Positions 24,381 through 35,803 of a DNA stretch of 64,000 bases are shown here, one piece after another. This stretch comes from Humulus lupulus (Eukaryota > Streptophyta > Magnoliopsida > Rosales > Cannabaceae): assembly GCF_963169125.1 (NCBI RefSeq), contig NC_084802.1:37656607-37720606 (forward strand). Reading direction: 5' to 3'. Position 1 is the first letter of the stretch. Every line of letters starts with the position of its first letter. The translations under genes and the position numbers were made by a program. Below the pieces are notes generated by a model. That model searched no databases, was not told the origin of the DNA, and worked only from the letters and a program-made list of their open reading frames with translations.

Positions 24381-25764
24381 CTAAAATTATTGTTTACTAT
24401 TTGGGCACTGTTCTTATGAAGTTAAAATAATATCTTAGTGTCTGGGATTGATTTAGAACTATGTTAGGTTGATTTGTTATTTTTTGTTAATTATTTGGTA
24501 TTTTATGCATGTAAAAAAAGGGGTAATTTATGCATAAATAATTACAATAATTTGTATAAGTTTCTAAGTTGTTTAATCATGTTTCATAATCTGTATAAAT
24601 GGTTAGGAAGCATGTTAGGTTCTGGTTTGGGTAATTGTATTGAGTATCCAATTATTTTGGGAATTATGTGTAATTAAAATGATAATTATTGAAAATAAAT
24701 AATTATAAGGAAATAATTAGTTTAATCTGACTTTATAGGTGTAAAAATAAACTTAGAATCTGCTTTAGTAAATTTTGGTCATTTATTTGATTATTTGATT
24801 ATGATCTATTTGTTTTGTGCATAAAGATGATAAGAAATGTGATGATTAGTATTATAGGTTGTAATTTTGTGGTGAAACCTTGATGTGTTTCATAATTGTG
24901 TTTTGAGTGTGTCATTGTATTGTTGGGTGATTAGGATCTAGTTCTTAACAAGGACACTCAGCGAGGGGTTCGAGGTAGAACAAAGGAATATTTTTTGCAA
25001 TTGAGGTAAGAAGAGTGGACATCTGCGCATAGGGTGTATGTTTAAGCATACAACCTTGTTTCTTGGTTTGTATTAATTTACGTTATGTACTGTGATTGAT
25101 TACTGTACACACTTAGTATTGTTAGCATGAGAATAGTGCTAGGGTTTTCGATGCTTGTGTGAGCATAACACTTGCAGGTACACTAAGAGCTTATCATTGG
25201 TGAGTACAACTTGTGGTAAGTGAATGCCATGTTGGATGCCAAGTGTGAGAATAACACGAGGCAGGGCATATTACATTCATGTTGATATGATTATCGTATG
25301 TGAGCATAATGTGCGGTATGAGACTTTGTTTGTTATGTGTGTGAGTATAGCATGCATTGGATCAATATTATATGAATTGTTATTGCTTAAGGTTTTGATT
25401 AAGCTATGTTGTATTATTTGGTTAGGGGGGTTATGTCCTACATAGCTCTTCTTATTAGGGGTACTCTGTGTGCATGTAAAGGCAAAGCAACGCAGTGAGT
25501 GAAGCGGGCTTGAGGCGTGGATGTTACATGTTAGCGGAGGGTTCACAACGTTTTAATGTTTTAAAGACTTAATGAACTTTTATCACTTTTGGACTATGTT
25601 TTTTTTAGGTTAGATTAAGTTTTAAGACTTGAAAATGTTTTATTTTAAAGAAATAGTGAGATCTCATGCCTTGTTTATTTCAATAAAATAGTATTTTAAA
25701 TGGTTATTTTATTTATTGATTTAAATGGACTTTCATAAGTGACGTCTCGGGAAATCGGGGTTTT
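24381..25764 (+). repeat. Third LTR-like fragment in block A
   Basis: AT-rich sequence without genes. It contains TTGAGGTAAGAAGAG (about 25001-25015), then GTGCATGTAAAGGCAAAGC (about 25470), a diverged version of the block shared by the chromovirus LTRs, and ends GGGAAATCGGGGTTTTACA near 25764, a plausible LTR end. Its start is missing. I read it as a truncated LTR of a related family. Confidence 0.5.
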
Positions 25765-26560
25765 ACAAAAACCTTGGCTCATAAATCAAGGGCAGCAATA
25801 GCGTGCTGAGCGCTAGTCAATATGGTTAAGCCTATTCAGGAGCGCATTATACGCTTGTCCGACCCAATGGTCACGAAAAATTAAAGCGCCAAGTACGTTG
25901 GGCCAGCTCTAAGGCTGGTTATATAGAGGATAGGGCACGGGCCCTAGGGGTGACTCATTAGTGCCACATCCTAGGGTGATGGGCCCCAATATGACTTATT
26001 AACCATTTATTTAGGGCAGCGGGCCCTCGTTATGACGTAGTAGTAATTTATTTGTAATTGTATATGAGTAGGTTATTACTGCTTGGAATGCTAGATATGC
26101 ATTTGGAATCTGTATTTACTATTCATGCACATGCTTAAGTTTTCTTATTGAGCATTGGCTCACGGATGCTACGTGGTGCAGGTAAGGGCAAAGGAAAACT
26201 GGACTAGCCATAAGTTGGAGAGCTTCAGTGGCGGCGTGTATATATGCGGCTGCTTGACCATCACGGTCAGGGTTATCTTGCAGGGACTAGGGTTGTATCC
26301 CTTATTTTGCCGCTTAGATCGGCTGGTTGTAACTTTTGATCTATAATAATCATTTTAAACATCTGCTTATATTATTTTGGGATCCTATGTATGTACTAAA
26401 CTTTTAAATGAAAAGTCAACATTCCCTTTTGACCAAAAAATTTAACCCTCACCCTTGTCACTAACCTTAGCTACACGTTTATAACCAAATGACTTGATTT
26501 GCAAGTCTAACACTATTTAAAGTATACAGTGTAACAGTCCTGGATTAGGATGGTATTACA
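25765..26560 (+). repeat. 3' fragment of the outer LTR of block A
   Basis: It contains CTACGTGGTGCAGGTAAGGG (about 26169-26188) and ends GTAACAGTCC...GGTATTACA, like the F LTR end. CTAGA follows at 26561, matching the copy before 12269. No primer site follows, so this is a terminal LTR. Confidence 0.75.
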
Positions 26561-27193
26561 CTAGATCTTGGCGAGGATTTGGGGATCTGTGCATTTTTTG
26601 AGGACGTAAACCATTTATTTTATGGTTTTTCTGTCCATTTTTTTTGAGGTATTGGTGGAAATGACCGCATCACAAACCAAAATTTGCAAGCTAACCATTC
26701 TCTTTTTCTTTTCTTTTTTCATTTATTAGATTTTTAAAAATTGATGATTAGGCATTCAATTAACATTTAAACAACAAATTAACTAATAAAAAATAATTAA
26801 GCCAAAAAACAAAAACTTAGAGAAAGACCCAATCTCTCTTAACACCTTCTTCTCCTTAACCTCTCCCCACTTTCTCTTCAACTCCATCTCAAATATCTTC
26901 TTTAGTTATATACACATTTTTCTTGGGCTCTTAAGATATCACTCATCTTTGCATCTACCATTATAAAAAGAAAATAAGAAACCATTAAAGAAGAAGAGGA
27001 AATTCCATCCAATAATTTTAATGGTTAGTATTCAACTTCAAACTCATATTTAATAATTGGTCATTCATTATATTGGATTATATAACTATACTAAGCATAA
27101 AATTTTTAAAAACATTACATAAAAAAAAAAAAAAATTGGTGTGAAAGTCAGTGCATTTCAAGGTTGAAGACGACCTGCAAATAAACGACCCTA

Positions 27194-27265
27194 TGCGACC
27201 CAACAGGGTCATTTAGTGTAATTTTCCATTGCTGAAAATTACACTAAGCGGCCCTATGGGTCGCA
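27194..27265. repeat. Long imperfect hairpin
   Basis: The left arm from TGCGACCC through TTTAGTGTAATTTTC pairs with a right arm GAAAATTACACTAAG through GGGTCGCA, about 32 bases per arm with a 7-base loop CATTGCT and a few mismatches. A second, smaller hairpin of related sequence follows at about 27292-27332 (AGTGCAATTTTC / GAAAATGCACC). Confidence 0.8.
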
Positions 27266-27539
27266 GAAGGTTGCTAAGAGTCGCACATGGTCGCTTAGTG
27301 CAATTTTCAAATGAAAATGCACCAAGTGGTCATGTTTAATGCATAGAATTGCCTCTAAGTGGTGATGTTTAATGCATAGGATTGCCTTTTGTGTTTAAAA
27401 GTGAACTTGAATGATAACGACACTTGGAAATGGCTTGGAATTGGTTGCAATATGTACTTTTGGGTTGATATGAGTACTATTATTATTGGTTTATGGGACT
27501 TTTAATAATGGACTTGTGTTTTTATACATGTAATTGCAC

Positions 27540-28010
27540 TAAGTGACCCTAAAATTATAGTGAATGACCTTAAAAGACCCTCAGGATCGCTTAGAATAAT
27601 ATTAACAACCCTGACTTTGTAGTAAGCGACCCTGGAATTATTCTAAATGACCCTCAGAGTCTCTTAGAATCGTTTAATATAATATTAGCAACTTTAAATT
27701 TTCACTAATAAACTCTGAAATTACACTAAGAGACATAAAAAAAACCCTGAGGGTCCCTTAGAATAATATTAGCAACCCTAAATTTGCACTAAGCGACCCT
27801 AAAATTACACTAACGACCCTAAAAGACCTTGATGAGGGTTGCTTTGAATAATATTAGCAACCCTGAAATTGCACTAATCAATCCTGAAATTACACTAAAC
27901 GACCCTAAAAGACCCCGAGGGTCACTTATAATAATATTAACAACCTAAATTTACACTAAGCGACCCTAAAAGACTCTAAGTGTCGCTTAAAATAATATAA
28001 TTAAATGATG
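27540..28010. repeat. Degenerate tandem array, roughly 60-95 bp units
   Basis: The phrase AATAATATTA(A/G)CAACCCT recurs near 27594, 27766, 27848 and, diverged, elsewhere. Each unit combines CACTAAGCGACCCTAAAA with a GACCCTGAGGGTC palindrome and its reverse complement GCTTAG, so single units can fold back. No ORF crosses it. Confidence 0.7.
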
Positions 28011-28290
28011 AAATCACTTATACAATGTAATTTAATGATGAAATTGGACTTATATAATGTAATTCAATGGTGAAATATCTCATATAGTGTAATAAAATAG
28101 TCAAATCATTAATAAAATGACTTATATAATATGATTCAATGATAAAATCACTTATAGGTTAATTAAATAGTCAAATTATTAATTAAAGAACTTCTATAAT
28201 ACAATTGTATAATGAAAATATCGCTTATAAAGTGTAATTAAATGGTCAAATTGTTAATAAAAAGATTTATATAGTGTAATTCAACTATTT
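28010..28290. repeat. Second degenerate tandem array
   Basis: Units of roughly 45-75 bp share GTAATTCAATG(G/A)TGAAAT, CTTATATAATGT and TAGTCAAATTATTAAT. About five diverged copies follow directly on the first array. Confidence 0.6.
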
Positions 28291-28759
28291 GGAATTAATA
28301 AAAAGAACTTCTCTGTTTGTAATTCGTACCGATTTGGTACCCTCTGCTGGAATTTAGTCAACCCATATTTCAAATATGAACATCTTGCCCATCTTTTTAA
28401 TAATTTATTTGATTTGATTTTGTTTTTGTTATTTTAAAATGATTCAAAAATATTTTTAAATTAATAAAATAAATTAAATGTATATAAATATTTTTGTTAT
28501 TTGTTTTATAAAATGAATCAATTAAATGTAAATTTTTAAATAAAAAATAATATAAATTTATTTTAAAATAAAAATACTTAATAAAACTCCTTAAATTAAT
28601 AAAATAAACATAAATATGTTTAATTCCAAATATAAATTAAAAAATAAATAAAACCATTATTTTTAAATTAATTAAAATAAACTAAAAGCCTAATAAATTT
28701 TTTAAGTTTTAATTAAACTATTTTTGTTTGAATTTATTTTAAATTTTGGCTTTCAAGTT

Positions 28760-29498
28760 TGTTTAACCATATTTTGACTTGATGATGTGGCTTCTACGAA
28801 AGAGACACGTGGCGTCATAGCACATTAAATTCAGGAAGCTGGTCGGAAGGAGTAGCTGCTCGAGGAGGCTACGTCAGAATATAAAATATTGTTTAGCAAA
28901 GATCCAATAACCTGCTCGGTGATGGAGAAGACTAGTACCATCCCATGAAGCTGCTCGAAGTACAAGACTTGCTCAATAGTAAGACGTTTTAACCCAAAGA
29001 TCCGGGTTTCTCGAGACACTATCAAATATACCAATATATTTATGTAACTGTTATATAAATTGTATTATTCTTATATTATTTGAATATGTAATTGAATGTA
29101 CTAATCCCACACCTACACATGTAGGACCTAGATTTGCTTGTAAAGGCCCATGGCCCACTAAGACTCTCTATAAATAAGGGGTTCATTCAATCATTAAGGC
29201 TAAGTGAAAATTACGAGTGGAAAAGCTAGAGATTTCTTTTGTAAGCACTTTACATACAAAATCCTTTGAATTGTATTCTTTTGTTAGCTTAAGAAACTCA
29301 GTTGAACCCTGTATCTTCTTGATCATGAGTTTGACAATTCTTTGATAAATAAAAGTGCAAGTGGACGTAGGTCATTTTCAACTCTTGGGGACGAACCACT
29401 ATAAAATATTTTGTGTCGTTTTCTTGATTTCAGTTTGTTATAAGTTTATTCTATCGTTTAAATTGACTTAGTGTCATTGACCAAAACGCTGGTCAACA
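28760..29498 (+). repeat. 5' LTR of element C
   Basis: Proposed ends TGTTTAACC and GGTCAACA (imperfectly inverted), 739 bp, with a TATA box inside and the primer site three bases after the end. The start is less certain than the end, since the 3' LTR is outside the window. Confidence 0.65.
29169..29176 (+). promoter_or_regulatory. TATA box of the element C LTR
   Basis: CTCTATAAATAAGGGG lies 410 bp into the LTR; transcription would start near 29200, leaving a leader of about 300 bp inside the LTR. Confidence 0.65.
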
Positions 29499-29501
29499 TT
29501 T

Positions 29502-29519
29502 TGGTGATTTCGTTGAGAG
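29502..29519 (+). other. Primer-binding site of element C
   Basis: TGGTGATTTCGTTGAGAG begins with the TGG that pairs with a tRNA CCA end and follows the LTR end by three bases. It is not the initiator-methionine type used by the chromoviruses here. I cannot name the tRNA without a search. Confidence 0.55.
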
Positions 29520-29559
29520 CTGAACTTAAGATCTTATTTTATTAGATCCACCTGAAACA

Positions 29560-31860
29560 ATGGTTATCACTACTAGAAGCCAGAGTCAAGAGCCACAAGG
29601 GGGGAACCCTAACACTTCCCATCCTAATCGGCCATCGAGCAGTCAAATCCCTCCTTTGCTCCCTGCTCATCCATTTCATCATCCTGGAAACCTGCCTCTA
29701 CCAGCCACTTTTGGGCATGATGAGCCCTATGTGGACTTAAGAGAAGAGATGCACCCCGACCTTGAACAACTAAAAGGGGTAGTGGGGCAGATGTAGTAGC
29801 AATTCATTGCCATGCATGAAAGTCGGGCACGTTCTCAAAAGGCTATATCTGAAGCCCTAAAAAAACAACGACAATATTTAAAAGCCTGGATGGATCAGAG
29901 ACAGCGAACCCTTGAAGCTCGCTAAGAAGAAGCTAACCGTCATAATGCTGAGGCAGCAAGTTTGCTAGAGGCTGTCTTGTCACATAATCAAGTAGCGAGA
30001 CCACTACCAGTGCATCCTCAGCCTGAGAACATTAGTCAGGTGAATCTTGAAACCCAACGACTAGCTGGTCAAGCCCCATAAGCTGTGCAGCGATTGCGGT
30101 CTTGTGACCAGGTGATCCCTCATAGACACGCTAGGAGCCATCACTCCCATAGGGGAACTCAGTCAAGGGTGCAGTGACCGCTCCACCAAGATGAACAGGT
30201 GCTTCCTAATAGGGAGCAAGGTTGTGCCAGACTAGTTTCTGGAACGGGAAGACCTACTAATGAGCACCCTAGGCAAGCATTCTTAAGAGGTGGGCAACCT
30301 CCAAATTCTGAAGTTGGTCCTCAATACCAACAACTAGGGAATGAGAGAGGTGCTAGCCAAAATTGAGGCCAACCACCTCACTTTACTAGACACAACTGTG
30401 GTCATAATCATAGAAAAAACAGAAGGAGAAATGACCAAGAGGCTAGCAGTAGTTATCAAACAAATTACAGATATGGTTATGATGATAATGAAGGGGATCG
30501 TCGGTACTACCAACCCCGTGACCAACAACAGTATAATGACCACCGACCGAGCGAAAATCCAAGAGGACAGTTTGTTCTGCCAAGGCCACCTGGGCCTCAA
30601 GATATTCCACCTAGGGGTAATGTGCAGCCTGAAGGACCATTTGTCCCACCAAGGCAGGAAGAGCCAGCAAACTGTCCTGCGAGACCACCTCCTGGTCCTC
30701 CTCGAGCAGACAGTCAAAATGTTGGGGGCGACCAAGAGGGGGAAGTTTCTTTAATGGATTGGGAAACAGAGAGCCTAACCTCCGCGATGTCCTTAATTAG
30801 CTTAGGGAAGACAACGCGTTTAATGTTGTGGAACCCGTCGCACCGATAATCCTGCATGCACCATAAGTAGGAGCTACTGCAATCCCAGTTGCAGCATCAG
30901 CTGTTATGCCACTGCTTGCACTTTCAATCCAGGCGCAATTGGAAGGTCTTACTCAAATGGTACGAGAGCTAACATCCCCAAAGCTCACAAACATTGACCT
31001 AGAAAGAAGGAATGGGTCTCCTTTCTCAGATCGAATCATTGCCCTGATAGTACCACCCAAGTTCAGGATGCCAACTTGGAAGATGTATAATGGAAAGGAA
31101 GATCTTGTCTCACATGTTAACAATTTTGAGATACAAGCGGAATCTAAGGGGTTAGAGATGACGTTCATTGTAAGATCTTTCCTGCTACTTTATCAAATTC
31201 TGCTCAACAATGGTTCTTCAAACTAGAGCTAGGAACCATTACATCCTGGGATACATTTGTGAGGCTCTTTTACTTATAATTCTTTGTTGCTCGTATCCAA
31301 CCTGATGAACTCAACGTCCTTGTTGACATTAAGCAAGGATCGAATGAGCCTCTGAAGGACTATGTGCATAGGTTCATGCAAGAGGCTGCCTGGTCAAAGA
31401 CGATCAGCGACAATGGAAAACTAATGGCCATTATGGTTGGCATCCAAGTAAAGGGTCCCCTATGGATTTACCTAAGGAGGAAAACCGTCTACTTAACAAG
31501 AGAGTTCTTAGATCGAGCAAACGAATTCATTAAACTAGAAGAGGCCATTAGAAGAGCAGATCAAGCCAATCAGGTAGGTACCAGTACTGTCATTCCACCC
31601 AAAGATAATGGAGCTCCAAACCAGAACCAGAACAAGACAACCAATGGTAATGGTAATGGAAGTAATAACGGACAAAGAAGTGGAAAACGAAACAACAACT
31701 CGAACGATGGCAATAATAAAGACAACAAAAGATCCAAAACCAATGATAAGCCACAGGAGTACAATCCTCATTTTACCACTTACTCTATGCTCTTGGGGTC
31801 ACGAGCAGAAGTCTTTCAAACTAAGCCAAGGTACCTTATAGGAAGCCTAATCCCATAAGG
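29560..31860 (+). pseudogene. Gag of element C, broken
   Basis: ATG at 29560 opens MVITTRSQSQEPQGGNPNTS, a proline/serine-rich head. The capsid core is recognisable at 30930-31560: VPPKFRMPTWKMYNGKEDLV, then (shifted frame) SNSAQQWFFKLELGTITSW, then PLKDYVHRFMQEA and FLDRANEFIKLEEAIRRADQ. Stops occur at about 29794, 29922 and 30078 and several frame shifts follow (near 30170, 30850, 31180, 31270). After the capsid comes an Asn/Lys-rich run (31608-31760) and then YNPHFTTYSMLL, a phrase typical of Tat gag. A clear CCHC knuckle is not visible. Confidence 0.75.
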
Positions 31861-32743
31861 AAATACATAAGTAAGAGAGGCACAGACAAGTTCCGTCGTT
31901 TCCATGATGACTACGAACATGACACAACAAGTGTAACTAGCTTAAGGACAAAATCGAATTTCTCATCCGCCAAAACCATCAGGCCATGAGAAGTTATGTT
32001 CGACGTCCTGCTGATCAAACCCAAGTTGTTGCGCCAAATTCGAATGCACTAGTTCAACCATTATAGCCAACTCTCGTAGCTGGTCGCCAAGACATGATAT
32101 GCGAAGGACCATACTTGGTAGGTGAAAGTAGAAAATCCTTAGAACGCTATGCTCGGACACTTCACCACGAACTGGTGAATGAAGTATTGGCAGTCGATGA
32201 GCGTACTCTCCAAACCCCTCCTATGAATGTAAGCCAATAACATTCACTGAGGATGATGTCACGCATGTGAGATTCCCTCATAATGATCCTTTGGTAATCA
32301 AGGCCCAGATTGCCAACATGATCGTGGCACAAACAATGATAGATCATGGTTCCTCAATAAACATTATGTTCAATACAATCCTTGAAAGAATGAAGTTGTC
32401 TGTTCGAGACCGAGAACCGTACACACAAAATTTATATGGTTTTACCGGAGAAGGGATGACTCGAGCAGGATCAATCAAGTCAGCAGTAACAGTGGGAACT
32501 ACACTTGCAAACAACACGGTTATAGCAACATTTGTTGTGGTCGATATTCCCTCGGCCTTCAATGTCCTCTTAGGAAGACTGATCTTGATCGACTTGCGAG
32601 CCATAACATCCATGTTTCATCTCAAGATGAAGTTTCCTACAAATTCCAGAATTGGTTGTGCAAAAGGAAACCAGAAAGAGGCTCAGGAATGCTATAATTC
32701 TTCCATTACAACAGCTAAGAAAGGCTGGCCACGACCAACATGA
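31861..32743 (+). pseudogene. Protease region of element C
   Basis: The retropepsin fold reads VAQTMIDHGSSINIMF at 32320-32375 and FVVVDIPSAFNVLLGR at 32530-32577. The catalytic triad, normally D-S/T-G, is D-H-G here, so activity is doubtful. The stretch 31861-32266 between gag and protease is full of stops. In the family this aspartic protease cuts the polyprotein. Shortly after the domain, at 32816, element F begins. Confidence 0.72.
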
Positions 32744-32815
32744 TATTTGTTGGACCGGCGATTAGCAAGCCAATAACATAAATAGGAATAAGTACCATCG
32801 AGCAGCAAGGTAATG

Positions 32816-35353
32816 TGTACCAACCCAAATTTCATAATAAGGCTTAGGGCCTTGATTAGGGAGCCTGGATGGAAAATTATGGAATTATATGATCATATGA
32901 TATTTGTGTGCATTATTATGTGAATATGTGAACAATATTATAATGTGACTTGATATGCATGTTTAGGTGTATTAAATATGTATGTGAGCCCATTTCTGAT
33001 TAATTGGGCAAGTTTCATATTTTGGCCCATTTTGGGTATATTTGGCATATATGTGGTATGTGTGTGGTGCTTCATTATTATTTTGTTATGCTAAGGTTAC
33101 TTAACACGAGACGATCCTAGGAGGTAAGCCAGTGGGAAAGTCACAACGGGATCCATACTTGACTCGGAGTGAGTCAATGGGTATTTAGCATTACCAGGAT
33201 ATTGGGTAATGAGAATAAATATTTGGTGATAAATTGGGAGTTAGTGAGATCAGGGGAAAATTATGGGAATTTTGACTATTTTACCCCGTGGGGCGTTTTT
33301 GGGACCCCGAGCATTAGGATTTGCTTGGGGTTACTTAAGCTTAAAGTAACCTGTTAAAATTATAAAAGAACGTTCCGAAAGGTTCTCTCTCCCTCTCGTT
33401 CCCTTTTCGACACCCAATCAAATTTTCAAAGAAAACTTGAGTTTTAGGACTTGGATTCAAGCAAGGATTGAGGCATAGCGATTCAAGGGGAGATTAGAAG
33501 CTTATTAGTCGAAGGATTTAGTTGGGAAACAACTTAATCGAAGGTAATCCAAGTTTTAAGTTTTGAGTTTTTAAGCTTGAATTGGATTTTATATTTTGAT
33601 GAGTTTTTGGATGATTTGAAGCTTGGATTTTTAATGGTTTTGGTTAATTATGATGTTTAGGAACTTTGATGTTGGGATTTGGAGATGTTTGGATAGGTTT
33701 TTGGAAGGTTTTTAAATGAAGAAAATGAAGGTTTTTGGTTGGCTCGTGGTTGGGCTGCGGCCCAGGTTTGATGAAGAGGATGAGGTTGCCTAATGGGCAT
33801 GTAGGGCCGCGGTGCAAGGTTGGTGCACCGCAGCGCAAGGTGCAGGCAGAGAGGTGGTTTGGCTTATGTTTGGAGGTGGGCCGTGGCTCAGGGTTTGGGG
33901 GTCGCGACGCTTAAGGGTAGTTTTGCCCAGATTTGGTTTTTAGTCATGGGAACTTAACTCTAAGGGCCTGAGATCGATCCTACTACCCAATTGAGTGGGA
34001 TTCGATATCCCAGAGGCTTGGGTTGGGTTTGGAAGTATTTATTTACTTATTTTGATGAGGTTTTATATTATGGTTGTGACTAGGTTATCATTAGGGGCTT
34101 GGAAACAGGATCGTGCTTGTGGCATGTTTATTGGTAACATGCATGGTTATTGATGAAGTATGTTGAGTGCTCTATATATTGACAGTGATTGCATAGTAGC
34201 TTTGCTTATCTGTGTATGGCACTGACCTATGAGTCAAGAATCGACTATGGTGTCAGTATTGACTGTGAAGCTGTGATTTATTAGTCAAGTTCAGTAGTAG
34301 TACTGAGCACCGGTCGTATGGAATTGACCTATGAGTCAAGAACGGTATTAGCGTGTTTAACGCAAGCCAAAAAGATTAGATCTAATTGACATAAGCATTA
34401 TCAACATAAGCATGAAATGCTTGACTGACCTTAAGTTTGATGAAAACAAAAGTGCTTGTCTAGTCTAAAGGTAGTTACTTAGAGCCAGAGCCCAAAGGCT
34501 CAGGTGACTGTAATGTCACATGGCTAGGGTGTGGAACCCAAGTTTGTGACTCCATAGTCACTTATCTGGTTAGGGTGTGGAACCCAAATTCGCGACTCCA
34601 TAGTCACTTATCTGGTTAGGGTGTGGAACCCAAGTTCGTGACTCCATAGTCACTTATCTGGCTAGGTGTGGAACCCAAGTTCATGACTCCATAGTCACTT
34701 ATCTGGTTAAGGTGTGAAACCCAAGTTCGTGATTCCTTAGACACTTATCTGAATGGGCTGCAAGCCCCAACATGATTACCAGAATCATTAGTGATATTCA
34801 CTTAGGATTGACTTGATAGTCATCCATATAGGAGGGCAGAGCCCATAATCATTTATTTAGACTTGCTTGCATGCATGAATTGGGCTATTATTGCTAGGCA
34901 TGCTATTATGATTCAATGACATATTATTACCTGTTCATGAGCATATTGAGTTTTCTTGCTGAGCCTCGGCTCACGGGTGCTATGTGGTGCAGGTAAAGGC
35001 AAAAGAAAGCTGGACCATCCTTGAGTTGGAGAGCTTAGGTGACAATGTGTACATATGCGGCTACTTGACCACCACGACCGAGGGTTCAAAGAGGAACTAG
35101 GATTAAACCCTATTTGTCGCTTAGGTTGGCTGGTTGTAAATATTCTATTCTAATTAACCTTTAAAATATATTTTTGGGATCCCAAGGTATACAGTAAACA
35201 TTTTAGTGAAACGTTATATCTTTGACCAAATTTTTTTAACCCTAAACCGTTAATCATACTTAGTTACACGATTATGGCCAAATGACTCGGTTAGCGAGTT
35301 TAGAACATTTTAAAATGCATAATGTAACAGTCCCTAGGTAGTAGGGCATTACA
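32816..35353 (+). repeat. 5' LTR of element F
   Basis: 2538 bp from TGTACCAACCC to GGGCATTACA. It contains the GAGACGATCCTAG block (near 33108), a GC-rich middle (33750-33920), a 46-bp tandem array and GTGGTGCAGGTAAAGGCAA (near 34984). Relative to the 3' LTR it lacks about 43 bp near 34137, which removes the AAAGGTAAGAAAA block. Confidence 0.92.
34522..34750 (+). repeat. 46-bp tandem repeats in the F 5' LTR
   Basis: Five units of the type GGTTAGGGTGTGGAACCCAA, then GTTCGTGACTCCATAGTCAC, then TTATCT; the last unit is most diverged. The partner array in the 3' LTR is at 41078-41297. Confidence 0.88.
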
Positions 35354-35356
35354 ACT

Positions 35357-35369
35357 TAGTATTAGAGCA
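35357..35369 (+). other. Primer-binding site of element F, mutated
   Basis: TTAGTATTAGAGC corresponds to TTGGTATCAGAGC of the intact copy in block A, with two transitions, four bases after the LTR end. Confidence 0.75.
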
Positions 35370-35803
35370 AGCCAAGGTTAAGGGTTCTTGAAGACAAGCT
35401 GGGCATGTACACTCGCCACTAAAGACAGCTTCACTCAGGGTATGGTAACTATTTATGTAGTTATGTGATTAACTACTTAAATAGAATGTAAATGCTTTAC
35501 TTGCATATTGTATTAGGGAGCATGAGATTCTGATAGAGCCTAACTCTTGATTATTGATATGATTACATGATTACCTACTCCGTGATCATATGAATGTGTT
35601 ATTTGTATGCTGAAGTTGGAAGCATGGTGTGTATGTTGGAAGAGCAGGGGTTATGAATTGATATACGAATGCTATGGGCATCTTTTTAGCACTGCAGTGG
35701 TTTGTGAATATAGTGTGGTATGATTGTTCCCATGGGGAAGGCTTTTGATATGCTCATCGTGTTTAATGGGTCAAGTTATTGACTGCAGATTCAATCAGCA
35801 GGT

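Larger units (their letters stand above)
12269..26560 (+). mobile_element. Composite chromovirus block A, flanked by CTAGA duplications
   Basis: The block starts TGTAACGTCC and ends GGTATTACA, canonical ends for these LTRs, and is flanked by identical CTAGA at 12264-12268 and 26561-26565. Both outer pieces resemble the F-type LTR (start ATAAGGCTTAGGACCTTGAT, end GTAACAGTCC). Between them sit a G-type integrase, a G-type LTR (with element B inside it), a primer site and gag, then a third LTR fragment. Protease, RT and RNase H of the plus-strand element are missing. The outer LTR may be a solo LTR hit later by other DNA, or the block may be the remains of an array formed by recombination between LTRs. 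Confidence 0.7.
26566..28754. other. AT-rich spacer with hairpin-rich repeats
   Basis: No gene is supported. It includes a CT-rich stretch (26826-26900), an oligo-A run at 27120-27135, the hairpin and repeat arrays listed separately (27190-28280) and a very AT-rich end (28380-28750). The last bases AAGTT (28755-28759) are the predicted target-site copy of element C. Confidence 0.6.

Noticed and set aside
34522..34750. Regularly spaced repeats as a CRISPR array
   Set aside because: Units are contiguous 46-mers without unique spacers, lie inside a plant LTR and recur in the partner LTR; no cas genes exist here.
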